From Undaria pinnatifida (taxonomy: Eukaryota; Sar; Phaeophyceae; Laminariales; Alariaceae), in NCBI GenBank assembly GCA_012845835.1, contig JABAKD010000020.1:4796720-4860719 (forward strand): 64,000 nucleotides of DNA, in the 5' to 3' direction. The notes beneath the pieces were generated by a model. That model ran no database searches and was not told the DNA's origin. It was given only the letters and a program-made list of their open reading frames with translations. The translations under genes were made by a program, and so were the position numbers. The first letter of the stretch is position 1. Each line of letters begins with the position of its first letter. Shown piece after piece: positions 20,758 to 62,500 of this stretch.

Positions 20758-22050
20758 AGACATGAGACATGAACCTGCTGCAGAGCATAGAGCCCTAAAC
20801 CACAGCACGGAATGGGGTTGGCCCAGGCAGCAGCATGCGGACTGTAACACAGCAACCGGCAGCAGCTGCGTCTGTGTGTGGCATGTGTGGGTTGTGCCTT
20901 CGTTATGCTGACGATCTTATCTGTACGCCAAAGAACTCCGACCACGACAGAAACTTCCCTCGCCTCGCACAGATCACGATCGATTAAATAGCTCATCCAC
21001 AGCAGTAGATCGTGCCGTTCTGGGATGTTGTATAAACAGGATCTGCATGTAAAGAGGACATACCTAAATAACCCTTGAAATATTACATTTGCTAGAGCAT
21101 GCAGTTCGTACGGATCCCACTGGGTAACATGGGCTAAACCATCCATACCTTCGTTGAAATATCTACATCATCAAGTACGGATAGGTCATCTGTCTTGACC
21201 TGTGCAAGCTTCTCACCACCAAGCTGCCCACCACAAACCAAGCCACAAACGAAAGGCCATGAACGCGTTCGTACACGGCACGACGATTGCCTTGGACGTT
21301 TTTTCTCCTGGGTTCTTCCTGTCCTGATTACGTATGTACCATGCATTAATAGCAGTCAGTGTTTTTACTGCTATAATGCTGCCATACTGCTGTGCTGTGT
21401 GCTGCCTTATGTTACACGTCCGGCTGCCTATGGTAGCATACCACACCACCTGTTTAGGTACTGCCGATATGCAATATACCAGGTACGAATTCTTCAAGCA
21501 ACTATCGCGTCGTTCGAGCAGAATAAGCGGTTCGATACTGCTCGAAACCCATCCACAACCATGTTCCAGGTTCCAGGTCGAGGTATCATACAGAGTGGAG
21601 GTTCCTCTACAGTGCCATTTGAGCAGTGCCGTTTGCCCGCGATAATGCCTGTGAAATCGCTTCGCGTATACATATGGTAATAACGAGTACCAGGTATTAA
21701 CAGACAGTTGTTGTTGTTGTTGTTGTTCTCACATTAACTCGCATAATCAAGTCCGTGGTCACAGGACAGGCTCCAGTCACTCTGGAGCTGAGGAATACCC
21801 CAGGGAAAACACACACAACCCAAGGTGGTACACGCATATATCACAGCTGACGCAATTCATGCCTCCACCAGAAACATATAAAAGTGAAATCGGGAGTCAG
21901 TCTACGATGTGCCAGGTCCAGGCCGGTGCATACGTCTCACTACTCACGCCTGGAGAAACCAAATATTCCGATTGCCACCCAAGGAAGACTACCACGTATA
22001 TATTACACGTAGTATCTATCACTACGCATACGCACGACAGGCATAAGTCA
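20758..22050. other. Unassigned gene-free stretch
   Basis: No exon recognised. It holds a short GTT microsatellite (21706-21727) and several TACCAGGTA-type words. Confidence 0.5.
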
Positions 22051-22244
22051 ATCGGAGAAGAGAAACAAAGAAAAGAAAAGAAGATGAAGGAAAGGAAAGA
22101 AAAGAGAAGAAAAACGAAACAAGACGAAAAAGGCGAGCAAAGAGAAGAAAAAGACAAGAAAAGCAAGAAAAGACAAGACAAGAAAGCAAGGAAAGAAGAA
22201 GAGAAAAAAAGAAAAAAGAAACAGAAAAAGAAAAGAAAGAAAAA
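22051..22244. repeat. Polypurine tract of about 190 bp
   Basis: Almost only A and G on the plus strand (AAGAAAAG-type words, few C or T). The lysine-rich open frame across it is a by-product of the composition. Confidence 0.9.
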
Positions 22245-22450
22245 TGTCATACTAGCAGACCCTAGGAACTGGCTAAGGATGGCATTGGGCTAACAGAGGG
22301 TATCACGTCCATATCAATGGCACCTGGGAGAGAACGCAACATGGCGAAGAAGTCAGGGCGGTCTTATGCTATCTTGTGACGGCCATTAGAAGGCCCACAA
22401 CTTTCAATACGATGATGGCCAAACCCAGACTTCAGTCTCTTGGGCATGAC

Positions 22451-22566
22451 GCTCCCCCTGCCGCCCCTCCCCCCTTCCTCCCTTTCCCCCTCCCCCCTCC
22501 CCCTCTCCCCCCTCCCCCCCTCCCCCAGTCCCCTCCCCGCCCCCCCCCCCTTCCCCCTCCCCCCGG
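22451..22566. repeat. C-rich polypyrimidine tract
   Basis: Runs of CCCCTCC and CCCCC with few purines; proline-rich and glycine-rich frames on the two strands are by-products. Confidence 0.9.
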
Positions 22567-23933
22567 CCGCTTAGAGATGCCAACGGTGGATGACGCTGCC
22601 GCCGCCTTTGCGCGTCGCTCTGCAGCTTTGCGTCTCTCCGTTTCATGCCAATTCCGCATGAACAACTCGGCTCCCTCCTCTACTCTTCGGAACCATCTGC
22701 CAGCCTTCTGAGCAGCCTTTCGCCATCCTTCGAATTTCATTCCAAAGACCGTCATATCCTCCACAGACAGTACATCGTAGTGGCATGTGCGGAGTAGTGC
22801 CGGTCGCTATAGTGCCGTTATTTCCGGCTGGCACATACCGGCACTATGAGGGTCCCTGCTGCTGGAGGATTAATAGCGATTCCCGATGTAGTGCGTCTCT
22901 ACGTATAATACTGCTGCTGTATAGGAATGAAGGTAGGTGACAGTGTGCTTGCAGGCAGTAGTCAGGAGGGATCCTTGCCACCATGATGTACTGGTGATAT
23001 TCTCAGCAGCAGCAGCAAGGTATGATAAGTCGCTCCGTTGCCCGGCGGAGGTGCAAGGCCGCCGATATGTCTTGATCACGGAGCCACCAAAGCTGACAGT
23101 CCCGTGTGTTATGAATATTCTAGCACCACGCATCACCAAAGGTTGTTCCTTACCTTAGCAGATGGCAGCATTTTGTCCTCGAGCAGGCTTCGAGCGGGGA
23201 TATCATCATCTTCCCAATCACTCCACTCATCCTCTCCTGTAATGTCCATTCTCACGACACGGTAGGGCAGGTTGGCAGGGACGTTGCACTCTGCACACCA
23301 GCACAGACTTCAGTTCTCTTTGTGGTTCGCACTTTTTCACATTTCTTGTTTTCGTATAGAGTAAAATGGCCTTTTATATTTGGGGTATGGGGCCGCGACT
23401 GGGAGGGCTCCTCCCCCCGGCAGCAGCATCCGTCAAGAAGAGACTGAGCACCTGCAATCTCACGACGCTGCGATTGGGGACGACATGAAGTTGGCTCCAG
23501 ATTTGCAGGTGCTGTGTGCGTCGTGTTTTGCCAACCGCTGCACCCACAGCTCAGTATGTTGCCAAGTCATGAAGTACTAGATGTGATAGATTTTCCACCA
23601 CAATCCGAGATCGGCGGTACTGCTCTGTACGAGGGAATCTAACAGAGGTTCCACAACATACAACCCCACAGGCATCAGGCGGTTGCCATTGCGATGCCGG
23701 TCGTAGGGTTGGTGTGTGCCTGATGGTGATTGTGTCGTCCCGATGGTGGTTGTGTCGATCTGAAAGTGGTTGTATTATCCTGGCGGTAGCTTTGTCATGC
23801 TGCTGCTGGTGGTTGCGTCGTCCTGATGCTTGTGACGATGAAAAGCCCTCTTCTCTCGTCCTCGTAGGCCAAGGCTTGGTCGGCGCTGGAGGCATCGCAT
23901 GGCCTTTAGAAGGCGAGTTGAGCTGCTGTTCTC
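22567..23933. other. Unassigned gene-free stretch
   Basis: No exon or defined element recognised. 23720-23830 has degenerate TGGTTGTGTCG-type triplet-rich sequence. Confidence 0.5.
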
Positions 23934-24090
23934 CAGCAGCAGCAGCAGCAGCAGCAGCAGTGCAGGAGCAACAGTCGGTCAGGTGTCAGGTTCCAACATG
24001 CGGTTGTTGGCTTTTGGTCGGTTAGTCTGGTGCTGTTCGTAATCGTCGTCGTCGTCGTCGTCGTCATCGTCACCGTCGTCCTTGTCGCTG
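23934..24090. repeat. CAG and TCG trinucleotide repeats
   Basis: (CAG)9 at 23934-23961 and an imperfect TCG array at 24042-24090, separated by about 80 bp. Confidence 0.9.
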
Positions 24091-24599
24091 TTGCAGTTGC
24101 TTTGTTATTTACTAGCGGCAGGGCCACGACTCCGCCCATGGCGCTAGATCTGCGATGCCCATAGTGATATTATAGGGTGTGATAGGGCTTAGCACCGTCG
24201 TAGTACCTTGTGACGGGGTATACCACACAGGACGTTGTGTCACACCTCTGAGGTACAACATCCGGGTGACTGAACATCAACAGTTTTAAAACATTTAAAC
24301 TCCCCAAACAACCACCTGGTTTATCACCCATGTACGTGTGAAATACACACCCTGCCGTGTCATGCCTCATATAATCGGATGACACCGCCCAAGATGTCTG
24401 CTCCCCCGAAATGCAGCATGCAGCACGGCCAGGCAACAGCTTCCCTACCGGTCGTTTGTGGTCAACCAATGTCAATATTACGTGTCAGCCCAGACCAACA
24501 CGATCCTGCGCCTAACCCTAACGCTAGCCCCACTCCTTTGGGGGGGGGCGGGGTCGGTAGGGGCAGTCGCGCGGCTCCGCAGCGTGCTTAGAGTGAGTG
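24091..24599. other. Unassigned stretch related to 25020-25140
   Basis: The blocks CCAAACAACCACCTGGTTTATCACC (read in shorter parts) and GGGTATACCAC recur in 25040-25110, so the palindromic minisatellite between may be flanked by copies of one repeat. A short telomere-like CCTAACCCTAA lies at 24512-24523. Confidence 0.4.
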
Positions 24600-24990
24600 T
24601 GGCAGCAAAACTACTAGGGTTCTTTACGGTACGGTTTTTCTACCGGTTCGGTGCGGTTCGGCGCGGTTAGCCGCACCGAACCGCACCGTAGGATACATGA
24701 AAAAAACGAACCGCACCGCCGTAGCATTTACGACGTTTGAAAACCGCACCGAACTGCACCGTAGGAGTTTCTAATTTTTAACACCGCGTCAAACCGCACC
24801 GTAGGACACATCACAGCACCGAACAGCACCGTAGGATTTACAATACCCGAAGACTGCATAGAACAGCACCGTAGGATTTACAATGCCCGAAAACCGCACC
24901 GAACAGCACCGCAAGATTCCCCATTTCTTAAAGCCGCACCGAACCGCACGGTAGGGATGACATCAAAACCGCACCGCACCGTATGCATCA
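24600..24990. repeat. Palindrome-headed minisatellite (ACCGCACCG type)
   Basis: Inverted start (GGTTCGGTGCGGTTCGGC facing GCCGCACCGAACCGCACCG, about 24640-24690) followed by about seven diverged units of 35-50 bp with GAACAGCACCGTAGGATTTA. The left edge TAGGGTTCTTTACGG resembles a hAT-type start, but no target duplication is proven. Confidence 0.7.
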
Positions 24991-25609
24991 AGCCGAAAAC
25001 AAACTACCGCTGTTATCACACCTATTTTATGACACTTCTAGGGTATACCACCACGCTCGGTGATGCGTTTTACCAAATTCCAAACGACCACCCGATTTAT
25101 CACCGGGGTGCGTTGTGTATCACACCCCTCGAGTAAGATAAGTTTTTCAGAGCCCAAAAAATGCTATCGCTGGGGGTGTGGTATACACCGTCATATACGG
25201 TTGCACTCGTCGTTTTGATAGCGTACTCAATTAGTGGACAATTCGTCGGCAGCTGTTCTTTACTTTTTTATATCAATAGTGTGCTGTGCTGCGCTGCAGT
25301 TGTACCTTGGGCCACTCTGGACCAAAATGTGCGGAATATTGAGGTATAAATGCATGTACCTTACGGTCCTTACGTTTCCGTCCGTAGTCACTCGATGGTG
25401 CCGGTAGTATTTATGTTCATATATAGCAAGAAATACATTGAAGTTGTAACACGTATGTATGGTAATACTCAGTCACGGGGAAACGTTCGTACTGCTACTA
25501 TTACCACTGCTACTGTCACTGCAGCGACTTCTACAGCAGTATAAACTACTGCTTGCTGCTTATCAGTCGCGAGCTAGGAATATTCCGCAGTCCCCAGTGC
25601 GCAGGCCTA
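24991..25609. other. Unassigned stretch
   Basis: Contains the partner of the repeat noted at 24171-24420; no gene recognised. Confidence 0.4.
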
Positions 25610-26150
25610 ACGCACGCCGGCCAATCAGCGATCGTCCTATGGGGGGGTTTCCACACCGCGCGGGGCGGTATCGACCCAGGGATCAACATGTTCGTCCCCG
25701 GGTTGTTGGAGTTGTTGAGGTATGGAGAGATTTCTGATCCGGGGATGAGATATTATCCTTCCTACGTTGGCCCGAAGGGCAACTCTCGCCGCGTGCTTGC
25801 TCTATGAGCCCTAGTCAATTAGCAATCAGCCCATGGGGGTGGGTTTTCCACACCGTGCGGTGCGGTATCGATCCGGGGAATCACTTTTTCGTCGCCGGGT
25901 GGGTGGGGTTGTAGATGTTCGGAAGGCTTCCTGATCCGGGAATGGGACTATATCCTCCACGGCCACCCATGATCCTACGACCCACGAGCCACAGCCTATC
26001 AGCGATCAACCGATGGGGTCAGGGTTTCTACACCGCGCAGGGCGGTGTCGACTCGAGCGATCGCCGATTTAATATCGGGGTAGTCGGAGTTGTAAAGATG
26101 TGGGGGGATTCTTGAACCGGGAGTGGCGCCCTATCCCCCCCGCCTGCGGC
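25610..26150. repeat. Three tandem copies of a repeat of about 190 bp
   Basis: Copies begin near 25615, 25815 and 25990. Each has CAATCAGCGATC (or variant), a GGGGG block, TTTCCACACCGCGCGGGGCG (or variant), GTATCGA, and later TGATCCGGGAATG. They are well diverged, so the array is old. Confidence 0.8.
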
Positions 26151-27086
26151 GGAACCTCGGTGGCTCTAAGGCTGGAATGTTCATGTTCATAACCAACCTC
26201 TTAGACAAGAGCCAGCGGCGTCTGGCAGGCATTTGACAGGTCAATCAGCGGCCAGAACCGTTATTCAAAATTGTAGTTCAGCAGCAAAGCTGACCTAATG
26301 GCTGTCAGGACTGCTTCAAGGTTGTCTGGAACGCTCAGCACGCCACAGCCACGGCTCGGGGTGGCACGACACCCGGTGTTCTGCTGTTTGTGCAATCCAC
26401 CCTCCTTACTCATACGGCAAGACGGCGCTGAAACGCGCTCAATGGCGAGACCATGGTGACAAACAGACAGACAGGCAGGCAGAAGTGTGTGCTGTATTGC
26501 ATACGAGGGATGTCGAAATTATGGCCATCGCGCCAAGGTGTCGTACATAGCACACGGGCTACAGGCTGGCGTTTTCACCTCGCTTGTCGTATTGATGCAT
26601 GATGATGCTGCTGCACTACAAACTCTAGGCTCTACGAGGAATATGCGGCACCACGTGATCCTTTCGAGACTCGTGTACCATGTATCTAGGTAGGATAGCG
26701 ACCAAAAATACGTACTGAGTACGTACGAGTATGTAATGTGCGCGTGTGTACAGCACTATGAACCAGCGCGATCGCGAACCGACCAAGGAGCGACCAACCG
26801 GCTAACTGACCGACCGACCGACCGACCGTATGGCCGTACAACCGACTGCGTGACGAACGTGAAAGGATTTACGGCGTGACCGACGATTGCGTACGGTTTA
26901 CCATAGTGCTGCGTTGTTGTCCTTGTTGATACTGCTTCGCTGTTGTATTTGTTGAATGATACGCGTTTATCTCCCTTCTTGTCCTCGTTCCTGTTTTTTT
27001 GTTCTTGTTCTTGTTCTTGTTCTTGTTCTTGTTCTTGTTCGTGTTCTTGCTCTTTGCATATGTGTGGGTGGGGGGGGGGGGGGCAG
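26151..27086. other. Region upstream of the first recognised EIF2B3 exon
   Basis: The first coding exon and promoter of EIF2B3 should lie here or further left, but no ATG-to-donor exon can be chosen with confidence. The stretch has a CCGA microsatellite (about 26805-26830) and a GTTCTT array (27001-27049) followed by a run of 14 or more G. Confidence 0.5.
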
Positions 27087-47092
<20,006 letters not shown>

Positions 47093-48867
47093 GCCTTTTC
47101 GCAGTTGTCGTTGATTGCGCCGCGTGCTTTTTGTTTTCTTGACCACCCTTTTGATGTCTTGTTGTGGCCATGGGGTGCTCGCACGGCAAGACGGTTGCCT
47201 CGGTGGTTTTGCGTGGCAAGGGTTGGCGTTTCGACGTAGAGGATCGGAAGGGGTTGGAAGGGGGGGGGGGGGGGTCGGGAATTTCGCGAATGAAGTGCGG
47301 TGGTGACACGACCGAATCCAGAACGTTCGCACCAAGGTAAACTCTTTATTTCTGAAATTAAATATCGTACAGTAATTCCAATGAGTTTGTCCCGTAAAGC
47401 CTGGGCGCACTTCTAAAAGGGTTTCGAATTCTTGGAGGCCGCGAGTGGGCGTTTCGGTATCACTTTCGAGGGGTTTTGCTATACGTGAAGGCGATGGCGG
47501 TGGCGCTACTACGGCGTGTTCTAGCTTGGTGGTGTTGCCGGCATGTTTTCTCAACGTAAGCGCGCTGCTATAAATGCCGTGCTTGTGATATCATCGCAGT
47601 AGTATAGGTTTACTGAAGTTGTGGTACTTGTAGGGCTACACTAATTGGCGTGTTCCAGGTACGATAACACAGGTACTATCGGATTCGACGGAAGTCCACC
47701 GAGGGAAGAACCGGGGTTGTGGCGTAAGGTTTGGTTCATTTTCTTTTTTGTTTTGCGTTTTTTTTGGTTGAGTTTTTCGGCCCATTTATTATTTATTTCG
47801 ACAGTGGTCAACAATTAGAACGGGCGCCTATTACACGCGTCTATCTCACGCCCAGTAACACAAAGCACACAACATATGTTGCCTTCTCCTTTTCTAGACG
47901 ATTAGGATATCAAGCCGTGACCGTGCTCCGGACGAGATAGTCGCGTGGTGCAGGTGGCGTCGGCGTCGCGCGGCAGACCTAGCACGTCAGTCCCTTGTGC
48001 ATCCGCTTGTCCTGATGAGATGGGATTGATTCTGAATTCCCGTGGCGGGGAGGTCGGGGGAGGGGGTCGAAGGTTGCCGCAGGGATGGGTGATAGGCCGG
48101 TCCCGTCCTGACGGTGTTTGTCTTTGTGGGGAACTGTGTTTGGGTTTGTGTTGTCGAATTATCGCCGTTTCGGTGGGGGGAAAGGAGGATGGGAAATGTG
48201 ACAATGCTGACGACGACGTTGAAGGTGGTTGTGGTTGTGGTGGTGGTGTGCTGATGGTGGTGGTGATGGTGATAGTATGTTGAGGGTGCGCGAACGCTGG
48301 CGAATTTTATGTTATCCACTATCAGACGGTCTGTGTCTTTGAGTGCTTCCATGTCTGTCTTTGATTGCTTATTTTGTTTCATCCGTCCCTGCTGTCTGCT
48401 GCCGTAATCCTGGCGTTGTCTGCCTGTACACACGTTGATTTAGCTCCCTCGTCAATTTGACCTTTTTCCGAAGAGAAAGCTCACAACGCGCAGATGGGCC
48501 CCCCCAAGTCCACCCAGCGATGCTCACCGTTTACTTTCGAAGCGCACGTACGCTATCATTCTGTTTTTTTTTCTCCGCCATTATCCGCCATTATATGATG
48601 TGATAAACATACTACATGCATAGACTATAGGTGTTACACATTGCACACCCACCGTGGTCGTGCTTTTTTCATAACGACGTCGTGGCAACATGTATCAAGT
48701 ATGTATTAATAGTAGGTATGTCATAGTTACCGTTAGTGAATCAAGAGAACACTAATTAACAATTGCAAAGCTCTACGGCTGTTGCCGGTCGGTGTGATTG
48801 GCTCCTTCTGCCGCTCTTTCTGGATGGAAGAAGTTTTGTTCCCGCGATCGATGACATAATATTATCT
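47093..48867. other. Intergenic region after EIF2B3
   Basis: Presumably includes the EIF2B3 3' UTR; no clear polyadenylation signal can be chosen. A G-run lies at 47259-47273 and a GTGGTG-rich tract at 48220-48275. No further gene is recognised. Confidence 0.5.
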
Positions 48868-49250
48868 ATGCGACCTAAAGCTCTTAATAACCCTTTTGCC
48901 CCCCCCCCCCCACCCCACCCCACCCCCTCGAACACTCCGCCCTCTCCTCACTGGTTCTACGACTTAAAGGATTCACGTGATAAACTGATGCATTTCGTTC
49001 CACAGCTGTCAGATTCAGCCCCCCTCAAAATCGGGTTTAATATTTTCCGCGCACAGACTGACTAACATCACCCTGTTGACCCTGATAGCTACACTGCAGT
49101 TCCAAGGGGAGTCACCGACCTATATCCTTAATGAGGACACACAACCCGTGATACGCGCGATCGGAGTATCACACACAGCTTGCATATATGAGTTTCGACA
49201 ATAAAATCTTCGATCTCACAGCTGGAGTGTATTTTTATTTTTATAATATA
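48868..49250 (+). repeat. Repeat R1, copy iii, with MSxD module
   Basis: Starts TATGCGACCTAAAGCTCTTA, then a C-run, CTCGAACACTCCGCCCTCTC and the body shared with copy ii, ending with the module (ATG at 49189, MSFDNKIFDLTAGVYFYFYN). This is the most complete copy, about 380 bp. Confidence 0.8.
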
Positions 49251-50559
49251 ACATTTGGTGTGCGTTTTATACCGCAGCGCATTGACTGCTTGCTATAAAA
49301 AGCAAGTAAAACTTGTTGTATCATACCCCCCATGTATCATGTCACACCTCCACTGGCCTATACTACCTGCTCGTGGTTTGTGGTTTGGTGGTGGTGTGTG
49401 GTGTATCCTGCGCGTTGCGACCGCCGTTTGTTGTTGTTATTGTCATCGTGCTTATAGTGTTTTATGTACAAGTAGTGAGTGGCGTAACATGTTTGTTTGT
49501 GTTGTCTGCGTGCGCAGTACATACAACACCACACACACGCGCATGCATGTATTATTTTTCCTCACGGAGGGCATGGCGCATTATTAAACTTCAAGATGCG
49601 ACTTTAAGTAGTAGCAGCAGCAGTAACTTCATAAATATGAATAGTAACGCGTGCGAGCGGAGTGCGGGCGACGAACAAGCGGCGGGTGGTGGGTGAATCT
49701 GCCGTATCGAGGTGTTATGAAATGTGTGATCCGCCATGATCATGTGGATCATGATAATAATAGTATTGGATCGTATCATACGATTCGCGATATTTTCGAT
49801 TTTCTGACCTCCGTGGTACTATTTTTGCTCTTTCTTTGAGGTATTTCCGGGATTTTTTTTAGTATTCTTATTTTTTGCAGAAGGTGCTGATGCAGATATA
49901 TTGGATATTTGGGGCTGCTGTTGTTTTGTGTACACGCACTTTCTACGTGTGTGTTGTGTGTGCATGCACTTGCGGTGCTATACTGCCAGCAGTACCCATC
50001 AAAACGCTTCAATATCATGAGCGTCTTATGAATATATAACTTTTTGGGGGTACTGTACAAGTAATACTACAGACTAATACTACGCACAGCGCTGAGTGGC
50101 TTCGTACACATTACAGTAACCGGTAGCTTACTCTTGAGGAATCATTGTATTAACATCATCATCGTGGGAACAAAAGTTACCACGAGAGACGGTTGTAAAA
50201 GATACCTGGCACCAAATTGAGTTCCAGGTTTTACACAGAGAACCATCCGAGAGCGGACAGCAGCAGCAGCAAAGAAAGCAGAAGCAAAGTAGTGAAATTC
50301 GTAATATACGTCATACGTAAAGTGGATGGAAAGCTTCGCTGACAACCTCTGACTGGTGCATTCATCACACACATCTCCTACGTACGAGCATGCGAGGTCC
50401 CATGATACGTACTTTTACTGCAAGGGTATTCTCGATGCAGCTCTACGTACGAGGTCGAGGCCAACAAAACATCACAGGTAGGTAGGTACCTCGAAAGTTT
50501 TTACGAGAAGTTTGGGAAATTTAAATTTTAAATGTCCCGATCTATCATCCCCTATCCCC
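49251..50559. other. Unassigned stretch upstream of calmodulin
   Basis: No gene or element recognised. A short GCAGCAGCAG run is at 49612-49623 and another at 50259-50269. Confidence 0.5.
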
Positions 50560-59505
<8,946 letters not shown>

Positions 59506-62500
59506 AACACCGATTATTACCAGGGTATTAATTTGAAGACGGCGTGGTGTGGGGTGGTGGCTGTCCCTGTTGGGGAGGGGGGGGCGTTAGGGTCGATGGG
59601 GGGGTTGGGGGAGGGGGTGCTCAGATCGGGAAGGAAGGCAACAACAACAAAAAAATGGAAATTCTGATCATGTTTAGGAAAAAGGAACGGCGTGCCGTGC
59701 GTGCGTGCACGCATGGGCACACGGGTGGGCGATTGTTCGAGTGGGGGAGGAGGGAGAAACAGATATTTCGGAGAAGCGCTCCGCTCACAAGACACACACA
59801 CGTAGCATACGTATGATAGGAACGATTCCATTTGGCGAAGGGAGACAGATTAATATTTTTTCTTGGCTTTTTTCTTTTCTGTTTTTGTCTTGATCTTTTT
59901 TTTCTCTTTTCTTCTTGTTGTACTCACTCGCTTCTGGCATCAAAATCGCAAATCGCGGATGGAAATCGCCGATAAATATGTATCGGTTTTTTGTTGTTCT
60001 ATCGGAGACGGTCCGACGGTGGTGGTTTGGGGAAGGCTTGGGAGAATGGAGGGTGGGGGGTTGTACGTGTGCAAGGTGATTTGTGTTTTTGTAAAGAAGG
60101 AAGAGGGCCATCGTGCGCTGAGTCGCCCCGGGTTTCCTGGACGTCAAAGCTTGGCTGTCAGGCGTGGTGTGATGCGGCTCGGGAAATTTTGGAAGTCAAA
60201 TATCATGATCTTGAGTTCGAAGAAAGGGTTGGGTCGGGCCGGTCAATCGTCTCGAAAACGCAGCGCCCCGCCCCCCTCCCCACCACCACCACCACCACCC
60301 GTACCTCCGCGGCAGCTGCGCTGTCGCTGGTGCTTCTGTTGATGCTGCTGCTAGTAGTGGATGTGTTTTTTTTTCTTCTTTTTTGTCCGTTTTTCTTGTT
60401 TTCTTCCGTTTTTTGTGTTTTTTTATTCGGGGTCTTTTTTTCTTCTTCTTTTGTCTTTTTTCTCTATTTTCATTTTTTTTTAGCCCTCCCTTCTGTGGCT
60501 GTCGATTTCCTCGCCTGAGGCGGTTTTGACATCGTCCAGTTAACGGCAGAAAAATTCAGTTCTATCGGATCTGGGGAAGCCTCGGGCGAAATGCTTTTTC
60601 GGCCATCCCCCGCTGTTGCGCTCTACGAAAACCGTCCAGTTACTGTTACCGCGGGCTGGATGCACCGCTGCCGTACGTGCGCAACGATCGAGGGTTGGCG
60701 GGAAAAAGCGTTTTTTCGCTGGGCTTTGTTTCTCCCAAGCTCGATTCTGTTCGCAGGCTGGAGAATCGCGATGTTGTGGATTATCTTGCTCGTAAGGGAT
60801 TTGCTGACACGGCGTTCATGCCACCCCCCCCCCCCCCCCCCTCCCCCTTTCCAGAGAACGCCTAAAAAAATACAACTCTCTTGTTTTCTTTTACGAGCGT
60901 GTTCGGGGCACAGACGTACGCTCCCGTATACGGTCTGTCTTTTTTTAGGAATCTTTCACGATTTGCGTTGCTTTGCTTTCGGTGGCGTTTTTCGGGGCGA
61001 AGGGGGGGTTGGCGGGGGGAGGGGGGGGGGGGGCATGCATCGCCGACCCCTGCTGCTGCACCAATACGCCCACCACCGGTGTAGCTGGTTTGGCGGAATG
61101 ATTCGGAAATAGTTGGATGTCTTCGGTGTTCTTTTGCTGGAATGGAAGAGAGAAGTTGCGGGGAAGGGGAAAAGGGGATGGGGACGAAGGGTGCGAATCA
61201 TACGGGGTGATCCACCCTCGTGACGCCAGTTTGTTGGGAGGACCATCGATCCGGTCCCTTCGGTCTGGTGTTGACGTGTTGACCGCCGGCCTTGACTGGT
61301 GACTCAATGTTGTCCCGTCCAAGGGTGGGTGTCGGTTCGGATGGTGGTGCAGTAGGCGTTACGGCTACGATTCCTTCAAGAGTTTTCCTTTTGAGGACAC
61401 TTTTGGTGATGTTTTTTTTGCCTTTTGTCGAATGCTCGCTGTCGCTTTTGGCGGGAGGGAGGGAGGGGAGGAGGGAAAGAGCTTCGTTGAACGGATAGCT
61501 CGAGGCAGGCATATAGCTGCGATGGCGTAGCCACCTGGTACGTGCGTGCTAAATGCCTTAAAACCTCGCTTTCGAGTCCAAAGTAGTGGGTTTGGGAGTG
61601 GAGGGAAGTCGAAGGAGCGCCGCGATGAATTGCCTCGCGGTGGCGATGATGGCTGCTTGCTACACTCGCACTGCCATGGTCGTCATATTACGCCCCTCTG
61701 CCCCTTTTCTTTTTTTCTGTCTATCGGCGGTGGGGGGAAAGAGGAAAAAAGGTAAAAGTAGAATAAACGTTGGTATGGGATGGGATGGAAATTGGGAGGA
61801 AGAGCAAGAAGAAGGTGAAGGAGGGGGGAAAGGCGTGGTTGAGAGTTTGTCTGGTCTGGATTGGTATGGCGGGCTGTGCTGTTGTTTGTGATTGTGTACA
61901 TAGAACAGGCGCTGCTGTGGTCGGCGGAAGAGGAGAGGAATCAAAAGAAAAGAAGAAAAAAAAAAATGGGCGGTATTGGTGACTTGAAGAGGAATTGGTC
62001 GATAATATTTTGATGAATGAATGGAGCTGCAACCGGCTCGGGATCTCGGGACGAAAGAGGGGAGTTGTTGTGTTGCGTTTGGTCTTCTTGTGGTCACGCA
62101 CCATCCCCCCTGCCAACCGTTTGCCTTTTCGCTGCGCAATGTACCAGGTATGTTGCTTTTCCTTGTCTTCTTCCCTGCCGTTATTTTTTCCCGAGTCCAT
62201 GTTCTCGATTCAGACTTTGTCCACGCCTGTCTCTTTCTGGAGATGGCGATCGACAGCACGCAGGCAGTACGTACCTCGTATACCCGTAGTGCGTCGAACG
62301 AGCAAAGGAGGTGGCTTTGAACAACACATACGTGCGAGCGCGGCGCGCAATTTTTGGGTGTCCTTTTTTTTTCATAATATCTCCCGTTGTCTCTTTTCCT
62401 CTTCTCCCTTCTGACTACACACACGAACAAATGTGTGCCAGGCAGGAGAGGAGGTGGGGGGGGGGTGTTAAGATACGAAAAAAATGGAATGACGTCGATG

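Noticed and set aside
21859-22293. Lysine- and glutamate-rich frame resembling a coiled coil
   Set aside because: Translation of a polypurine tract.
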